Under the pieces are notes generated by a model. That model was not told the origin of the DNA and ran no database searches. It was given only the letters and a program-made list of their open reading frames with translations. From Strigops habroptila (taxonomy: Eukaryota; Chordata; Aves; Psittaciformes; Psittacidae), in NCBI RefSeq assembly GCF_004027225.2, contig NC_044282.2, positions 72,217,787 to 72,281,786 of the forward strand: 64,000 bases of DNA, in the 5' to 3' direction. Of this stretch, positions 37,000 through 49,821 are shown piece after piece. The position numbers and the translations under genes are program-made. The first letter of the stretch is position 1. Each line of letters begins with the position of its first letter.

Positions 37000-37090
37000 C
37001 ATAGAATCATAGAATCACAGAACAATTTGGGTTGGAAAGGACCTTAAGATCACCTAGTTCCAACCCCCTGCCATGGGCAGGGACACCTCA
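37000..37090 (-). mobile_element. CR1 LINE terminal 3' fragment
   Basis: ATAGAATCATAGAATCACAG is followed by GGGTTGGAAAGGACCTTAAG and a CCAACCCCCTGCC block. Only the last ~90 bp of a CR1 are present. Minus orientation. Confidence 0.9.
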
Positions 37091-37193
37091 CACGCATGTT
37101 TCTTCCAGGCAGCTCTGCGAGCCTGCACCCTGCACCCTCCTGTTCAGCACACTTTGTCAGCACATAGAAGCCTTTGCAGCATCCCTACACAGC

Positions 37194-37510
37194 AAGGTTT
37201 TGGTTGGAAAGGACCTTAAAGCTCATCCAGTTCCAACCCCCTGCCACGGGCAGGGACACCTTCCACTGGAGCAGGTTGCTCCAAGCCCCTGTGTCCAACC
37301 TGGCCTTGAACACTGCCAGGGATGGGGCAGCCACAGCTTCTCTGGGCACCCTGTGCCAGCGCCTCAGCACCCTCACAGGGAAGAGCTTCTGCCTAAGAGC
37401 TCATCTCAATCTCCCCTCTGGCAGGTTAAAGCCATTCCCCTTGTCCTGTCCCTACAGGCCCTTGTCCAAAGACCCTCTCCAGATTTCTTCTCAGCCCCTT
37501 TAGGTACTGA
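37194..37510 (-). mobile_element. CR1 LINE 3' fragment
   Basis: GTTTTGGTTGGAAAGGACCT followed by a long match to the CR1 copy at 17141-17603 (for example GTTGCTCCAAGCCCCTGTGT). Minus orientation, and it lacks the terminal octamers. Confidence 0.9.
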
Positions 37511-40500
37511 GGTTTCATCACTCATAACACTGTTCTTTCCCTCTCCATAAGCCCCTAGAGACCACACTCTCCTATAATCCCTGTTTTTCTCAGTTACACA
37601 GGTCCTGGTGGTCACACGGAGGCAGCAGTAACAAAACTATATATATTATGGACAGACTGATATGGAAGGGAAGGAAAAACTCATCAGCTACAAGCTGATC
37701 AAGTCACAACAGTCAACTTGAGATCTACCTAACCTTCAGAGCATTCTGAATCCAAAATACAGCTCACAGCTCAGACCTGATACAGCAAAATCAAGTGAAG
37801 GAGATGAACACGGTGGGAACTACCCCACAGCCCCAAATTCAGATCAGTTGGAGGGGTCAGTGACAAACAAGCAGATGTAGGGAAATGAAAATACCTGTAA
37901 AGAGAGGAACACAAAGGAACACCAAGCCCACACCTTGCTGTGGTTACAAGACTGCATTTGGTTAGCAATAAGATTTAGTTATTTTTTTCTCCTCAAATCT
38001 TTACTCTGGAATGCAATACACTGTCCCATGTGAAAATACAGTTAAATAAACTGGTATTCTTGAAAAAGAAGCATTAATAAAAGCCTCAAAGAGCACTGCT
38101 GCAAGGTACATCACTGAGAGGGGGCTTTTACTTCTCTTTTTCCTACTATCCTTTTTTAAAGCAAAGGTTATTTGGATGTACAGGAATGAACCACAGCAGA
38201 AAACGCTGTTCTATAATCTGCAAATCCGTACCCTAACTTAGTTAAGCAGAAGAAACTGCCCAATGCTTGCTATCCTTCCTGCTCTATGCTCCATCTCAAC
38301 AGGGCTTAATTTTGCCCAACTACCATCAGATTTCCTATGAACAGAAATTATCTTTCTTCATTCCACAAGCAAAACTTCTCTTATTTAAGATTCACAGTTT
38401 GTCATACAGTAGGGTTGTTATGCCTCTCTCAAATTTATACCTGAAATCAGAATAGAAGAATCCTGGGGGGCACCCAGGATAACCAGAAAGTCTGTGACTA
38501 GCTCTAGAAGATTAAAGGGAAGAATGGTGATGTTACTGTATTTAGATATTATGCTGAAATCATTCCATGGTTGTGGGTTAGTTTCTTGCCAGAACAACAC
38601 GATTTCTCATTTTCTTTCCCACAAAAGAAACTCCTAAGAAAGGTACAAACCAGCAGTGCCCTAAAACTATGAGAAATTAGGACTAGATCTTCATGTCCTC
38701 AGGGATTTCTTGGATTCCCCATGACTGATGATGTAGAACAAAGCAGGGAAGTGGTTCTCATACTCTAAATCAAACTTAGACTTTCTCCGCACACACACAA
38801 CCCCAAAGAACGCACCAATAGAGACCTCACACAAACCATTCTTCAAGGTGGTAGCTGGGGGTTGAGGTGGGAGTAGATGCTTTTCTCTTGCATTTTCAGT
38901 GATGGAGTTAGAAGATGCCAATGGATGGCACGTTAACACGGCATCTCGCTGCTTGTGCTGCTCTGTATAAAAGCAGCAGATAGGAAAACACAAAACCTGG
39001 ATTTCTCTCCACTAAGTGCCTGCATCCAAACACATTGAAGCTCATGAATGTTAGAATATTAGAAGCTACTTCAGGTTTTTAAATGATCACCTGGCAGTTT
39101 TGGACAGCCTTCGTTAACAAGTTGGAACAGCTTGGGAAATGCTCCCAGTTTGAGGACATCGCTGCAGGTCACAGGAGCGATCTGGATAGGATCTTAAAAG
39201 GGAAAAGGATGCTGTTCCTCTTGGCTAGCTGAAGCTGGAAAAGCCCTGGGAGGTTATTACCCAGGAGCTGGAGTGTGGATGTGAGTTTTGGTTTTGGACG
39301 TAAAGCAGGCTCTCTGTCCAGGCATATGAAGCGACTAAACACTTTTCCTTTCATACCTTCAGGCTGGTTTGCAACATCTCAGTTAGTAAACTACTGCCTT
39401 TCAGGAAATACGAATTTAGGTGCTTCCCTAAATACAGTTTATATCCCCGTTTCCCACCTACTTCTCTAGCCCATGACGCTACTGAAGAGACAGAAACCAA
39501 GGCAAGTGGGAAACTGTGCCTCAAAACAGAAGTATCTACTGATTTCTTCTTGTAGGGTATACAGTCTAAACTGATGTGAAATTAAGGGCAATACTTCAGG
39601 CAATACAAATACCATGTTATGACTAAAACATCAATAAACATCCCCTATTTTTCCCCAGTTCTTTTGAACTCTAACTCTTAGGGCTTGCAGGAACAGGCCA
39701 CTCAAAGATAATCCTTGAGACTGCATGTTGGAAATTGAGGCATTATCTCACATACACACCAGGGTCTATGGTACAAATTGATTCTTGATATTATATTTAA
39801 GAATACGATGGGTGGGTTGCACTTCTTATAGCATCCCAAAAACTTTAACTCTATCTCTACTCCTTCCCTAACATGAAAACAACCCAGAATTAAATTAAGA
39901 GGAAAACCATCCATATGAAGTGTTTCGCTGTATAAGCTGCCATTATCTGAATACACAGAGACTAGATCTGGTTCGGGAAGTCCTTGTATAAAGTTATTGG
40001 AGGAAGGATTGTGAATGGAGATATTTTCTTGATGGTTTTCCTCTCTCCAGCAGTAGCCATAAGCTGATGCCCAGGGAAAAGCACAATGATCTTTTGAGGA
40101 CAAAACGATCTTTTAGTCTAAGCCCAGTGTGACTCTTTTATAAAAGGTTCATGTTCTTAAACTAAAGGAAAGTTCTACAGAAACAGAGAAGCCTTCCCAA
40201 ACCAAAAGCAAAAACCTAAGCATATTAAAGAGGTCTTACTCAACATCATGCAAGCATTTAGATAGATCCCTCTACTCCTGTGACTATCCCCTATGCAATT
40301 TCTTCTGCCGTGATCCAAATCTATGGCACAGGCATTATCCCACGAGAGTGATGTCAACTGGAGAACTGCAGTATAGCAAGGGTAGTCACAGAAACGTGGT
40401 CAGCAACTGGCATGAAGTGTAAGAACATGTCATAACTTTGGGCATATGCGGATCTTTGCAAAAAGCAGGACGGAATTCCCCTCCCGTAGCATTGCATAAG

Positions 40501-41509
40501 AAAAGCCAGGTGTATCCCTATTATTTTTGTCAGCTGACTTTGGCTACAGCCAGAGGCGAGATACCAGAATTCTTAGACCAGTTTGATCCAGCGCTTCACT
40601 TCCTGCCTTCCATTTAGAGCAAGTGCTTTAAGATCCCATTTTTCTCCATTATCAAGTCCAAAGACAAGTCCTCCCTCCTTGCGCTAGTACAGTTAACACC
40701 TAGTTTGCTGTAAGGAATTAAGCTTCTTGCGCCGGCAGGGAATGTCATGGGGCAAGAAAGAGGAAAAAAGGGAGAGAAAAAACACACAATCCCACCACCA
40801 AAACTTCCTACAGCAAAGGACTGTTTGACATCATATTTGTCAAGCCCAGGATGATGGCTCTTTCATGGTGCTTAGCACAGGCGTTGCCCAATGAAGTGTG
40901 CTAAAGCCTGCTGAGACACAAAAGCAGCACAGGCAAACTGTTAAGTCTTTATTTCCTGTTCCCAGCTATCTGTCTTACATCAAAGATAAGCCACTTGTCA
41001 CTGGCCTGGTTAAGCTGCCAAGCAGGCACTAAGGTACTTTTAGAATATGGCTCTCATAGTAAGGTACCTCATACTGGGAATAAAAGTAATAAAATCATTC
41101 ACTTCTCTCCTTATGGAATAAAGTTAAGTCCTGTTTTCTTGTGCACTGTATCTCAAGCCTTGCATACTCCCCTGTTTAGCAATTTGCAATCCTCTATGCC
41201 TTAAGAAACCTCTTGTTGTTTGAAGTATGCTCTTTTTAATCTCAAAGGCCTCTTACTTAAACATAAACACTGTCAGGCCTTTTGATGGTTAAGGCTTTTG
41301 TGCTTATTGGTCCTGAGGAAGGTTCTAATGCAGAAGCCATTCCAAGAAAAGTCATGGCTTCCAGATTAATGATAAACTCCAAGGTTGTTCAAGCCATTCT
41401 GCTGGAAGCGTTCCTGTCTCATGCTTTGAGTTTGTTTGACATAGAACAATGCTACTCTGCCTCCTCTCAAAACAGGGTGGAGAGAAAGGAAATGCTAATA
41501 GAGAAAGGT

Positions 41510-41744
41510 TGGTCTTGTGGATAAGGCACAAGGCTATGATTCAAGGGGCTGGAATTTGGCCCTTGGCAAGTCAGCCTTTCTACTCTTAGGCAAGTCATTT
41601 AATTCTTTAAGCCTCAATTTCCCCAACAGAAATCAGGCAAGATACTTCCTTGCTCCCACACTTCTACGTTACTCACTCATGATGCAACTTCTTCAGGGGA
41701 GGAATTGCTCATTATAAGAAAGTGCTGAGCACAATAAAATGACA
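41510..41744 (+). mobile_element. Ancient MIR-like CORE-SINE
   Basis: The order of blocks follows the MIR family. A tRNA-derived head comes first (TTGGTCTTGTGGATAAGGC, then GATTCAAGGGGCTGG). Next come a core with AGGCAAGTCATTTAATTCTT and GCCTCAATTTCCCCAACAG, and a tail with AAAGTGCTGAGCACAATAAA. It is highly diverged, with no coding capacity. I compare it with the MIR consensus from memory; an amniote MIR relative is the likely class. Confidence 0.7.
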
Positions 41745-44700
41745 GTTCCATGAGCACTTCACTGTGGCACTGTCAGAAACAGGCAGTCTCCCCTCTTCCT
41801 CTCCTTACCTTCAAGCAACTCACCTATGCTGTGGCAAGCACTCCTTTGGCCACACAGGAGCTTGCTTAAAAGTAACCTGGAGTAAAGAAAAAGATTGTTT
41901 TTCTGCTGGTTCAGCTTTTATTGAGCCAGTTGTATGTACAAGCACAGAAATGACTGTGCCAGCAGCAAGGAATGGGGTGACACCAAGGCCAGAACAAGCT
42001 TCTGGAAGACAGTTTTGGGCAGAGGTATTTGCTTCATGAACTGTAGAATAACACTGTGTTATTAGCTTGAGAAATTGATAAATCTCTGAAATTTCTAATC
42101 CGCAATGTTTCCTTCCTTAATTCCCAGAATTAGTTTTCAGAGCCATTCTCAGACACCTTCTCCCCCAGCCCTCTCAAGTGTTTCCTGATCCTTTCTCCTC
42201 ATGCCGGTGTTATGAACACGTACCACAGTTTGGGAGCTGCATTATTTTAATAGAGAAAAATCTTTCACATTTGTTGACAGGCAAAGAAACAAAATTTGAG
42301 GAGTGTTTTCTTTTTCTACTGTGCCACATAAAAGCCTCATGTGACAGTGAAGCTGATTTAGTGACCTCTGAAATGGACGAACCGCAAACTTCTTCCTTAC
42401 GCCACGATTAAGATCAATCTGATGCAGTAGTGCTGTAGTGAGAGGACTTAGGGAGGAGACGAGCTCAGGCTTAGCATAAGGAGCTAAATCATCCAAAACC
42501 AACCTCTTTCTGCCCAGAATGATTTCTTTCAAATAGATTAGCTCTATAAGCCAGATCACTACTGCTGGTACAAAGGGAAGCAATAGAATTGCTGTAGATG
42601 CAGCCACAGAAAACATAGGGAGGCAGAAGGAAGGATGGAAATTGTCCCTTTGGCAACAGCGAGCTATTAGAGTACTTCAGTTGTAACATGGAAACTACAT
42701 ACTGAAAAAAAATAGGCAACATATGTTCATACTAATTCTTCTGCTCCTCAGCACATACCAGCCAGCCATTATGCACTGGATGCACCAACAGAGGATAAGA
42801 ATTGCTCATCCAGGTTTTTATTACAAGACTTCCCTTTTTCCTCAGGGCTCACACGGAATTTAGGCTACTTAACATCACCTTGAGCTTCAAGAGTCTCAGA
42901 AGACCATTATCTGTAGCCAATAATATAGAGATAAAAAGGCACATTGTTTCAGTACAACCCCACCACATATATCTCCTTTTAATTTCAAGCCTTACACGTT
43001 ATTTATAACTCTCCAGCCTGATGGCTCATGTAGTTCTGACTCGTACAGTTAAAGGATTACCCCCAGGAATCACAGAAAGTGACACCACTCTTCAGGCTGC
43101 ACATAAATACATAACACCATCTGGGACCAGTTATTGCATAAAGTCCTCCTACATATGCAAAGCATATCTGCAGTTTGTAAATTAGGCAGCTACTCATCTT
43201 ATCTGGATGGGCATTAGTCCTTTTTGCAAAGTGCCTGGGGCTGTGTGTCATAGTGCCACCTCACTGAGCAAAATCTTCCTGTCAATACCCGATCAACACC
43301 GCTGCTTCACCCCACTTGAACAGTTAAGTCTCCGTGGTGTCTGTTTGGACTTTGTGTGTGCATATACAACCAATTTACTAGTATGCTGCAATAATGCAGA
43401 TTTACTAAAAAGGGCAACATTCTAATAAGGGTACAATTATTAGTCTGAGCTTTCTTAATGACAAGGTTGAAAGCCCTTGCTTTCTCACACAGAACAGTGA
43501 TGAGGTTTGTTATTTCATAGTCTTGTTCATTTGGCAGTTGCTGCGTGTCTTGTCAATTTGGCTTTTAGGACTTTGGGGAAAGTTCAACGTCCTTTTTGTA
43601 ATCAATGTAGTGGTTAACCTCTCATAAACAACACACTTGATAAATACTCATACGTCTGCATTCCACTTGTGAACCTTAATACTGCTAAAAATAGATAAAA
43701 TCCAAACAACATCCTCCATGTTTCCAGTCTGAACCACTGTGCCTTAGGTATAGTAAATGTGTCAACCACCATGAGACTCAGAACATGTTCAGATGCCTGG
43801 AAGAAGCACTTTCCTCTATGCAAGTAAAGAATATACGTAGCAATCTTCTGACTTTTATTTTTGATTAAAAGGAACAATGAGCCAGGAAGAAGAATAATCT
43901 GTTGCACAATACACATTGAGGAAAGGAATTGAACAGATTCTTTGCCCTGTGGAGTGGAAAAAACAAATCTAGACATATAGCCTGTTGAATGGAAACAAAA
44001 CAGACAAGAAAGGAGAATTGACACCATAAGCTTCTTCTGGCAAGTCAATGCAGGAACAAGAGGAAGGAGAAGGCCTAACCCAAGAGAGAGATGATGGAAA
44101 TGAGCTGATGGCAAGAAGGATTAATTGGAACAAGGCCTAGAGTTGGCTAGAAGGGCAATGTCATATATAAAGCTGAACATAAAGAAAAGGTAACTGCTTA
44201 ATGGAAAGGTTCCTTAACATGCAGATGTAAAAAAGGACAAATTATGTATAGTAAAGCCACAGATATTGTAGTGCCATTTCTGATCAGTCTCCAATGAGAC
44301 TCTGGGGTGCAAGCCAAGTCAGCAGTGTTGAAAATCAACCTGTTGAATTATCTGCTTCACAAAGGCTAAGACAGGTAGCCGCTAGCTAAATTTTTCCATT
44401 GTACTAGCCCCATGTAAGAGATAAGCATCACAGGCTCCAATATCAAAAGAGTAAGAACTAAAAGGGAGGGGATTTGGACTAAAGTGCCTGATTACTGTTC
44501 TAGTGACCTTACTCCTAGCCATAACAACAGCTTGTCCTTTAAGGGCCTTGATGCCATTCCCTCAGTGACCGTGAGTAATACACTTGGGTTTGCGGTGTCT
44601 CAATAAAATGCCCCCTCGTGGCCACAAGAATGATTTCCTGAAAGGGCATGCAAACTACTGCCTTCCCAGTAAATCTCACTACATCTGCTTCTAACAGCTT

Positions 44701-47700
44701 GGCAGACTTGTATGGTTTCGTGCTCCTTCCAGCGCAAGAGGGTACAGATTTTCGTGCATGAAGCTTTATTCTCTGTAGTGTCTTGAGCTCTCATCTCCAA
44801 GAAATGTTGCCAAATATAGTTGGCTGTGCCTTTTCCAGCAGTTTCCCCTATATATGATCTGCATCACAGAAAATAAACTGAGATCAAAGTTCCCACGTGA
44901 ATTTGCAAAGTGTTTCTATGAATCTGCAGAATCATTTGCTTAAAAAAAAAAAAGGCAGACAAAAAAGCCAAATCTATATATATGTCTGTTACTTTTTAAA
45001 ACACAGCTATTTCAGGTTTTGTTACCACCTTCTCTTACGCTATAAAAGCAAAAACCAGTGAGTAAACCTCACATTTAACATCACTTCAAAGCTTTTGAGA
45101 TACTAGAGACGCATAGTTCAATAAGTGAGCTACCAAATCTGGCATGGATGCTGCGTGGTCCAGTAAGAAGTGAAGTCAAGCCTACTCAAGAAGTGAAGAC
45201 CAGTAAGAAGTGAGTTCTGCAGCGGGCTGATTCCAGGAGACTTGAACATAGTAATGGCAGAGATACTTACAACTATATTAATTAGTATTCATTATGGTCC
45301 ACACCCACCTATAAAGAGTTTGAAGTGAGTCTGTTGCAATTCTGAAGTGGGTACTGAGACCTGATTCACTTCCAGATACTTTTACTGCTGCAAGTCTTTC
45401 AAACTTAATCAGGCCAAGTGAGACTAGGTCTCAGGAGAAAGGTCTTGCTGTAGAAAAAGCTTTAATTCCAGCTTTCTTTACAGATAGTGATCAGCTTGCT
45501 GACAGATGCTGTCTTGTACATTGCTGGTACTACCCTGTTTCACCATCTTTGCCTGTTTTCTTACTCTGTTTTTCAACTTCTAGGGCTTTGGGGCAGTTTT
45601 GGGGGATTTATCATTCTGCCTCCACAGCACAACAGGGTGGTCCAAGAGTACAGCTCCTTGGTTGTGTGGCAGCCCCATGGTCAACCTAATCTCTTACATG
45701 TTTAGGCAACTGCATGTGGTAACATTTACATATTGTTATACAATCTCTCTACCTCACTGCAAGTATATATTGTGTTTATCATATGATTTAGCAATCAGCT
45801 CTACAGGCCAGGAGCTCTTTGTTTGTTTCACAGTGATTTATCCAGTGGTACACTGATTTCTTTCTGGGGTCCCTTTTGCTCTGTTATACGACTGCTACTA
45901 GTTCTCTTCCTCCAACAGTAGGCAATGTCAATGCTCTCAGGGTGCAAAAAGCCCCTGAAGAAGGAAACCTGAAATAATTACAATGTTTCTTCAAAAATCC
46001 ATGTCATTCACTTGCTGGATTTTTTAGAACTGGAATTTATATTCCTTTGACATATCTTAATTACCTATGGTATTGTTTCTGCTTCCTGAATATGCATCTT
46101 TAGGCTTCAATGTCAACACAAATACTGGTAGAGCGATGCAATTATAGCACTTTTGCTTCTGCTAATATTCCCATGACCTACGTCACACAAAACCTCTCTG
46201 GCAGGTGACCCAGTTACTACAGACTTGGTCAGTTCAGGACTTCACACTTGCAACACGGTTAAAACCTCATTTGCAACAGAGCCCTGTAACTGGTCAAGTG
46301 GAAGCTGTGTGACCTGGTGTGGTTTTAATTGTAATGTAGACGGGACTTCTCATTTACATAGCCCAGGACTAACACATACCTCTGTTGTAATGCCAGAGGA
46401 CACCAGAAACGTAGGAAGTTGAAAAAGGAAAGAAGGCTGCTTGGATAATTTACTCAGACAATTACTGTCTCATCATTACTATTCCTGCTTGGAAGAATGT
46501 TTACTACTGCCCCTAGAAAAAGAATGGCAAAAGAAAATTAAATATACAGCTGAACGGAACCACAGAATAAATTATATTTAGCATAGCAATTACAGTTTCT
46601 TCCAGACTATATGTATTATGAACAACCTATATTCGTGCGGTCAACAACCCTGCCTCATAAACATCCCTGTAATTAATTTGAAATAACAAAAACCAGGGGG
46701 AAATAAATGCAGTGTTATTTCTGCTCCCTTTAACAGAGTGTTTGGCTCCTTAGGTATACGCAGAGAGTTGATTCACCACAACTGATGAAGCAGAAGTCTC
46801 CAGCCAGGAAAGAAAATGTGGACTCAAAGATACTGGGGAGGAAGGTGGTGGCAAGAACCTCCTAAAGTGATAAAAACCAAATTGGTTATGGTTTACAAAA
46901 ACAATAAACAGCAAAGTAGCTACTGCTTAACAGACTAAAGGCTGGGTTTTTTTTTCCCTTCTCCTTAACAGCAACCATAGCCACTCTATTCTCCAGCAGT
47001 CCTGTCCAGTTTTTTCTTTTGCAATATCCTCCTCTTCGTAAGCCTCTAACCCACAATTCTTTCAACTTTTGCAAATGACACTGGCTGTCTTCCAACCCAG
47101 AGCTTCCTTATGTAGTGCTTTATGAGCAGATGTTTGGTATCTTCATAAATCCCTATTCTGGCTGAGTAAAATGGGGGGGGAGCCAGAATTCTCTGCTGCT
47201 CCCTTTACAAGAGTGTCTCCATCTCTGTTCATAACATGCTCAAGCAGCAGAGACTGATCAGTTATTCCCTATATCCCTTTATCTTGGGAGATTCACACTC
47301 CTAAAGCAGGAGGGAAAGGCTATGTCAGCTTCCCTCAGCTGAGTGTTTCTTCAACTTTTATTTAAGGAGCTTTAAGCAACTGATTAAGCAATAGCACATT
47401 CTTTGGCCATGAAGACAGGCTTATTGTGCTTGTTCACTGCTTTGGTTACAGGAATAAGTTTATTAATTCGGGGCCATACAGCAATACATTCATAGCAGTA
47501 CAGTACAGCTAAGAGTCAAGAACCCAATCACGCACCTCTTACAGGCAAAGCTTCCACTTGGGTTGACTGGAATTTTGGCTGAGTGATAAAAATACGCAGC
47601 CCTGCAAACACAACATTCATTTAAGTATTTTAAGGGAGATGGCTACCAGCAAGTTGCTGTAAACTCTGTCATTCATTCAGAAAGATAGAACAATATACCA

Positions 47701-49472
47701 GTTCACATACATCACATTCATAATTCAACCAACTCAGTAGCTACAAGCCTTTCCTAAATAAAATGGTTTGGCTTCTACTGAAGCCAAGAGTAGTTTTTAA
47801 CAGTGAATCTGAAGGGGGATAACTTCAGATGTAAAATGCATGATAACAGAGTCTGATATGGCTGTGAGTTGGAGGCAAACCCAAGGCAACACTGAGGTCC
47901 TATGCTGCTCAGTCTTGCAGTACCTAACACGCATCTTAGGGATTCGTGTTTAACCAAACAACACAGCCTCTCCCATTCATGCAGTTCAACATTACTTTGT
48001 GATACTGAAGGCCTTTGTGGCTTTAACACATGACCTTAAGCGTGGAGCCTCCTATGCTGAAATCGTATCATGGAATATCCGATTTTTCACAACAGCTGAC
48101 ATGATACTTCTGCAAAGATTTACTCAATCACTTCAGAGCTACATTCATCTTCCACACAGGAACTCTGGTGAGATGCTGCAGCAACTGTTCAGCAGCAGAA
48201 AAAGGTCTTACCGAGAACCTCAATGACGCCTATCTAAAAAGCCATCTATAATTCCGACAGTTAGAACTCTGGTATTTTTGCCTTTTTCCTTTTATTTAGG
48301 ACACACTTTCAGCAGCCATTCATTTTCTGTAGATACTAGTAGTAAATCCTTAGAAAGCATGTCACTATGTTGCTGGGCTTCTTGTTTGTTTTTACAATTC
48401 TACTATCAGGAATTATTGGGATTCCCCTTGACCAACCTCACGCACCCCTATAATGGTAAGATATCAGAACTTACCCATCAGTACTTACTAAGGTGTTAAC
48501 TTGGATCTGACACTCCTATGGCTTGTATTCTCAGCAATACTTTTGTGGAGAAGCAAAAACAAGCAAGAAACAAATTTGTGATTATTTTTTAGTTCTTAAG
48601 AAGGTAATCAAGATCTGAAAGGAAAAGTTGTTCAATTTGCAAGCTTATTAAAAAACATATAGTTTTTTACTAACCAGAATAGTGGGCTATCACATATGTA
48701 GTGGCTTAAAAATCAGCACTTACAGTTTCACTTACAGTCTTTAGAGATAGTTACAACAGTTCTTAGCCAGATGCAGTAAGTTATGCACTGGGAATCCCCA
48801 CGGCAAGCATGGGCAACATGACTCTCAAGAAAAAGGGACAAACACCACAATCTCACACATTCAGGGAATTTGGCTTCAGTTTCTGGTATCAGCCACAAAA
48901 TTTCTGTTTGGCCCTTTGCTAATCACTAATTTCTATGCCTTTTATTCCTCATCTGTTAAAACGGGAACTTTAAAAACCTTCTTAAAAATGTTTTAAAGAA
49001 TTATTAAGCGTTGAAAATTACTTCGACATGGTGTCAGGGAAAGTCTTGGAAAAAAGTGAATGGTACCAAAACTTAATACAGATGAGGAACTTCACCTTGG
49101 GCACCCTGGCTCATCCTCTGTCCAATTATTTCAGGTAAGAAGTCATATTAAACATTGGTGTTAGTGGCATCCAATACTCAAGAAATATAAGATCATGCCA
49201 TGTTTCTTAACAAAAGCTCTCCCTAATAAGTAGTTGAAAGACAGAACAGTCTGAGCTCAAGGAATAGTGACCAAGAAGAAACCAATCAAGCAGGAGCTGA
49301 TTAAATAAATCACTCTTGCTTATCAGTCACTAAGAAACTGTGGTTAGTTTCTATTCTGAAGCCTTTTCTAAGTAGAATCATAGAATCATAGAATCATAGA
49401 ATCGTAAGGGTTGGAAAGGACCTTAAGATCATCTAGTTCCAACCCCCCTGCCATGGGCAGGGACACCTTGCC

Positions 49473-49821
49473 CTAAACCACGTGGCTCAAGGCTCTGTCC
49501 AACCTGGCCTTGAACACCGCCAGGGATGGAGCATCCACAACCTCCCTGGGCAACCCATTCCAGTGCTTCACCACCCGCACTGTAAAGAACTTCTTCCTTA
49601 TATCCAATCTAAACTTCCTCTGTTTAAGTTTGAAACCATTACCCCCTTGTCCTACCACTACAGTCCCTAAGGAAGAGTCCCTCCCCAGCATCCTTGTAGA
49701 CCCCCTTCAGATACTGGAAGGCTGCTGTGAGGTCACCACGCAGCCTTCTCTTCTCCAGGCTGAACAGCCCCAACTCTCTCAGCCTGTCTTCATATGGGAG
49801 GTGCTCCAGCCCTCTTATCAT
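49473..49821 (-). pseudogene. CR1 ORF2 C-terminal remainder, out of frame
   Basis: The C-terminal part of the same ORF2 continues in two further frames. [20 protein letters not shown] runs to about SGRTRG, then [11 protein letters not shown] onward reads in another frame to a stop near 49473. The second shift falls in a run of five C on the + strand (49642-49646), so one extra base is likely. It is therefore a relic tail, not a separate gene. Confidence 0.88.

Noticed and set aside
43614-44114. 166-codon hydrophobic ORF on the minus strand
   Set aside because: No recognised domain and no splice context. A frame of this length is expected by chance once or twice in 64 kb over six frames.
48418-48427. 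Second GGGRNNYYCC match (GGGATTCCCC) in the intergenic region
   Set aside because: About fifteen such matches are expected by chance, and it has no promoter context.
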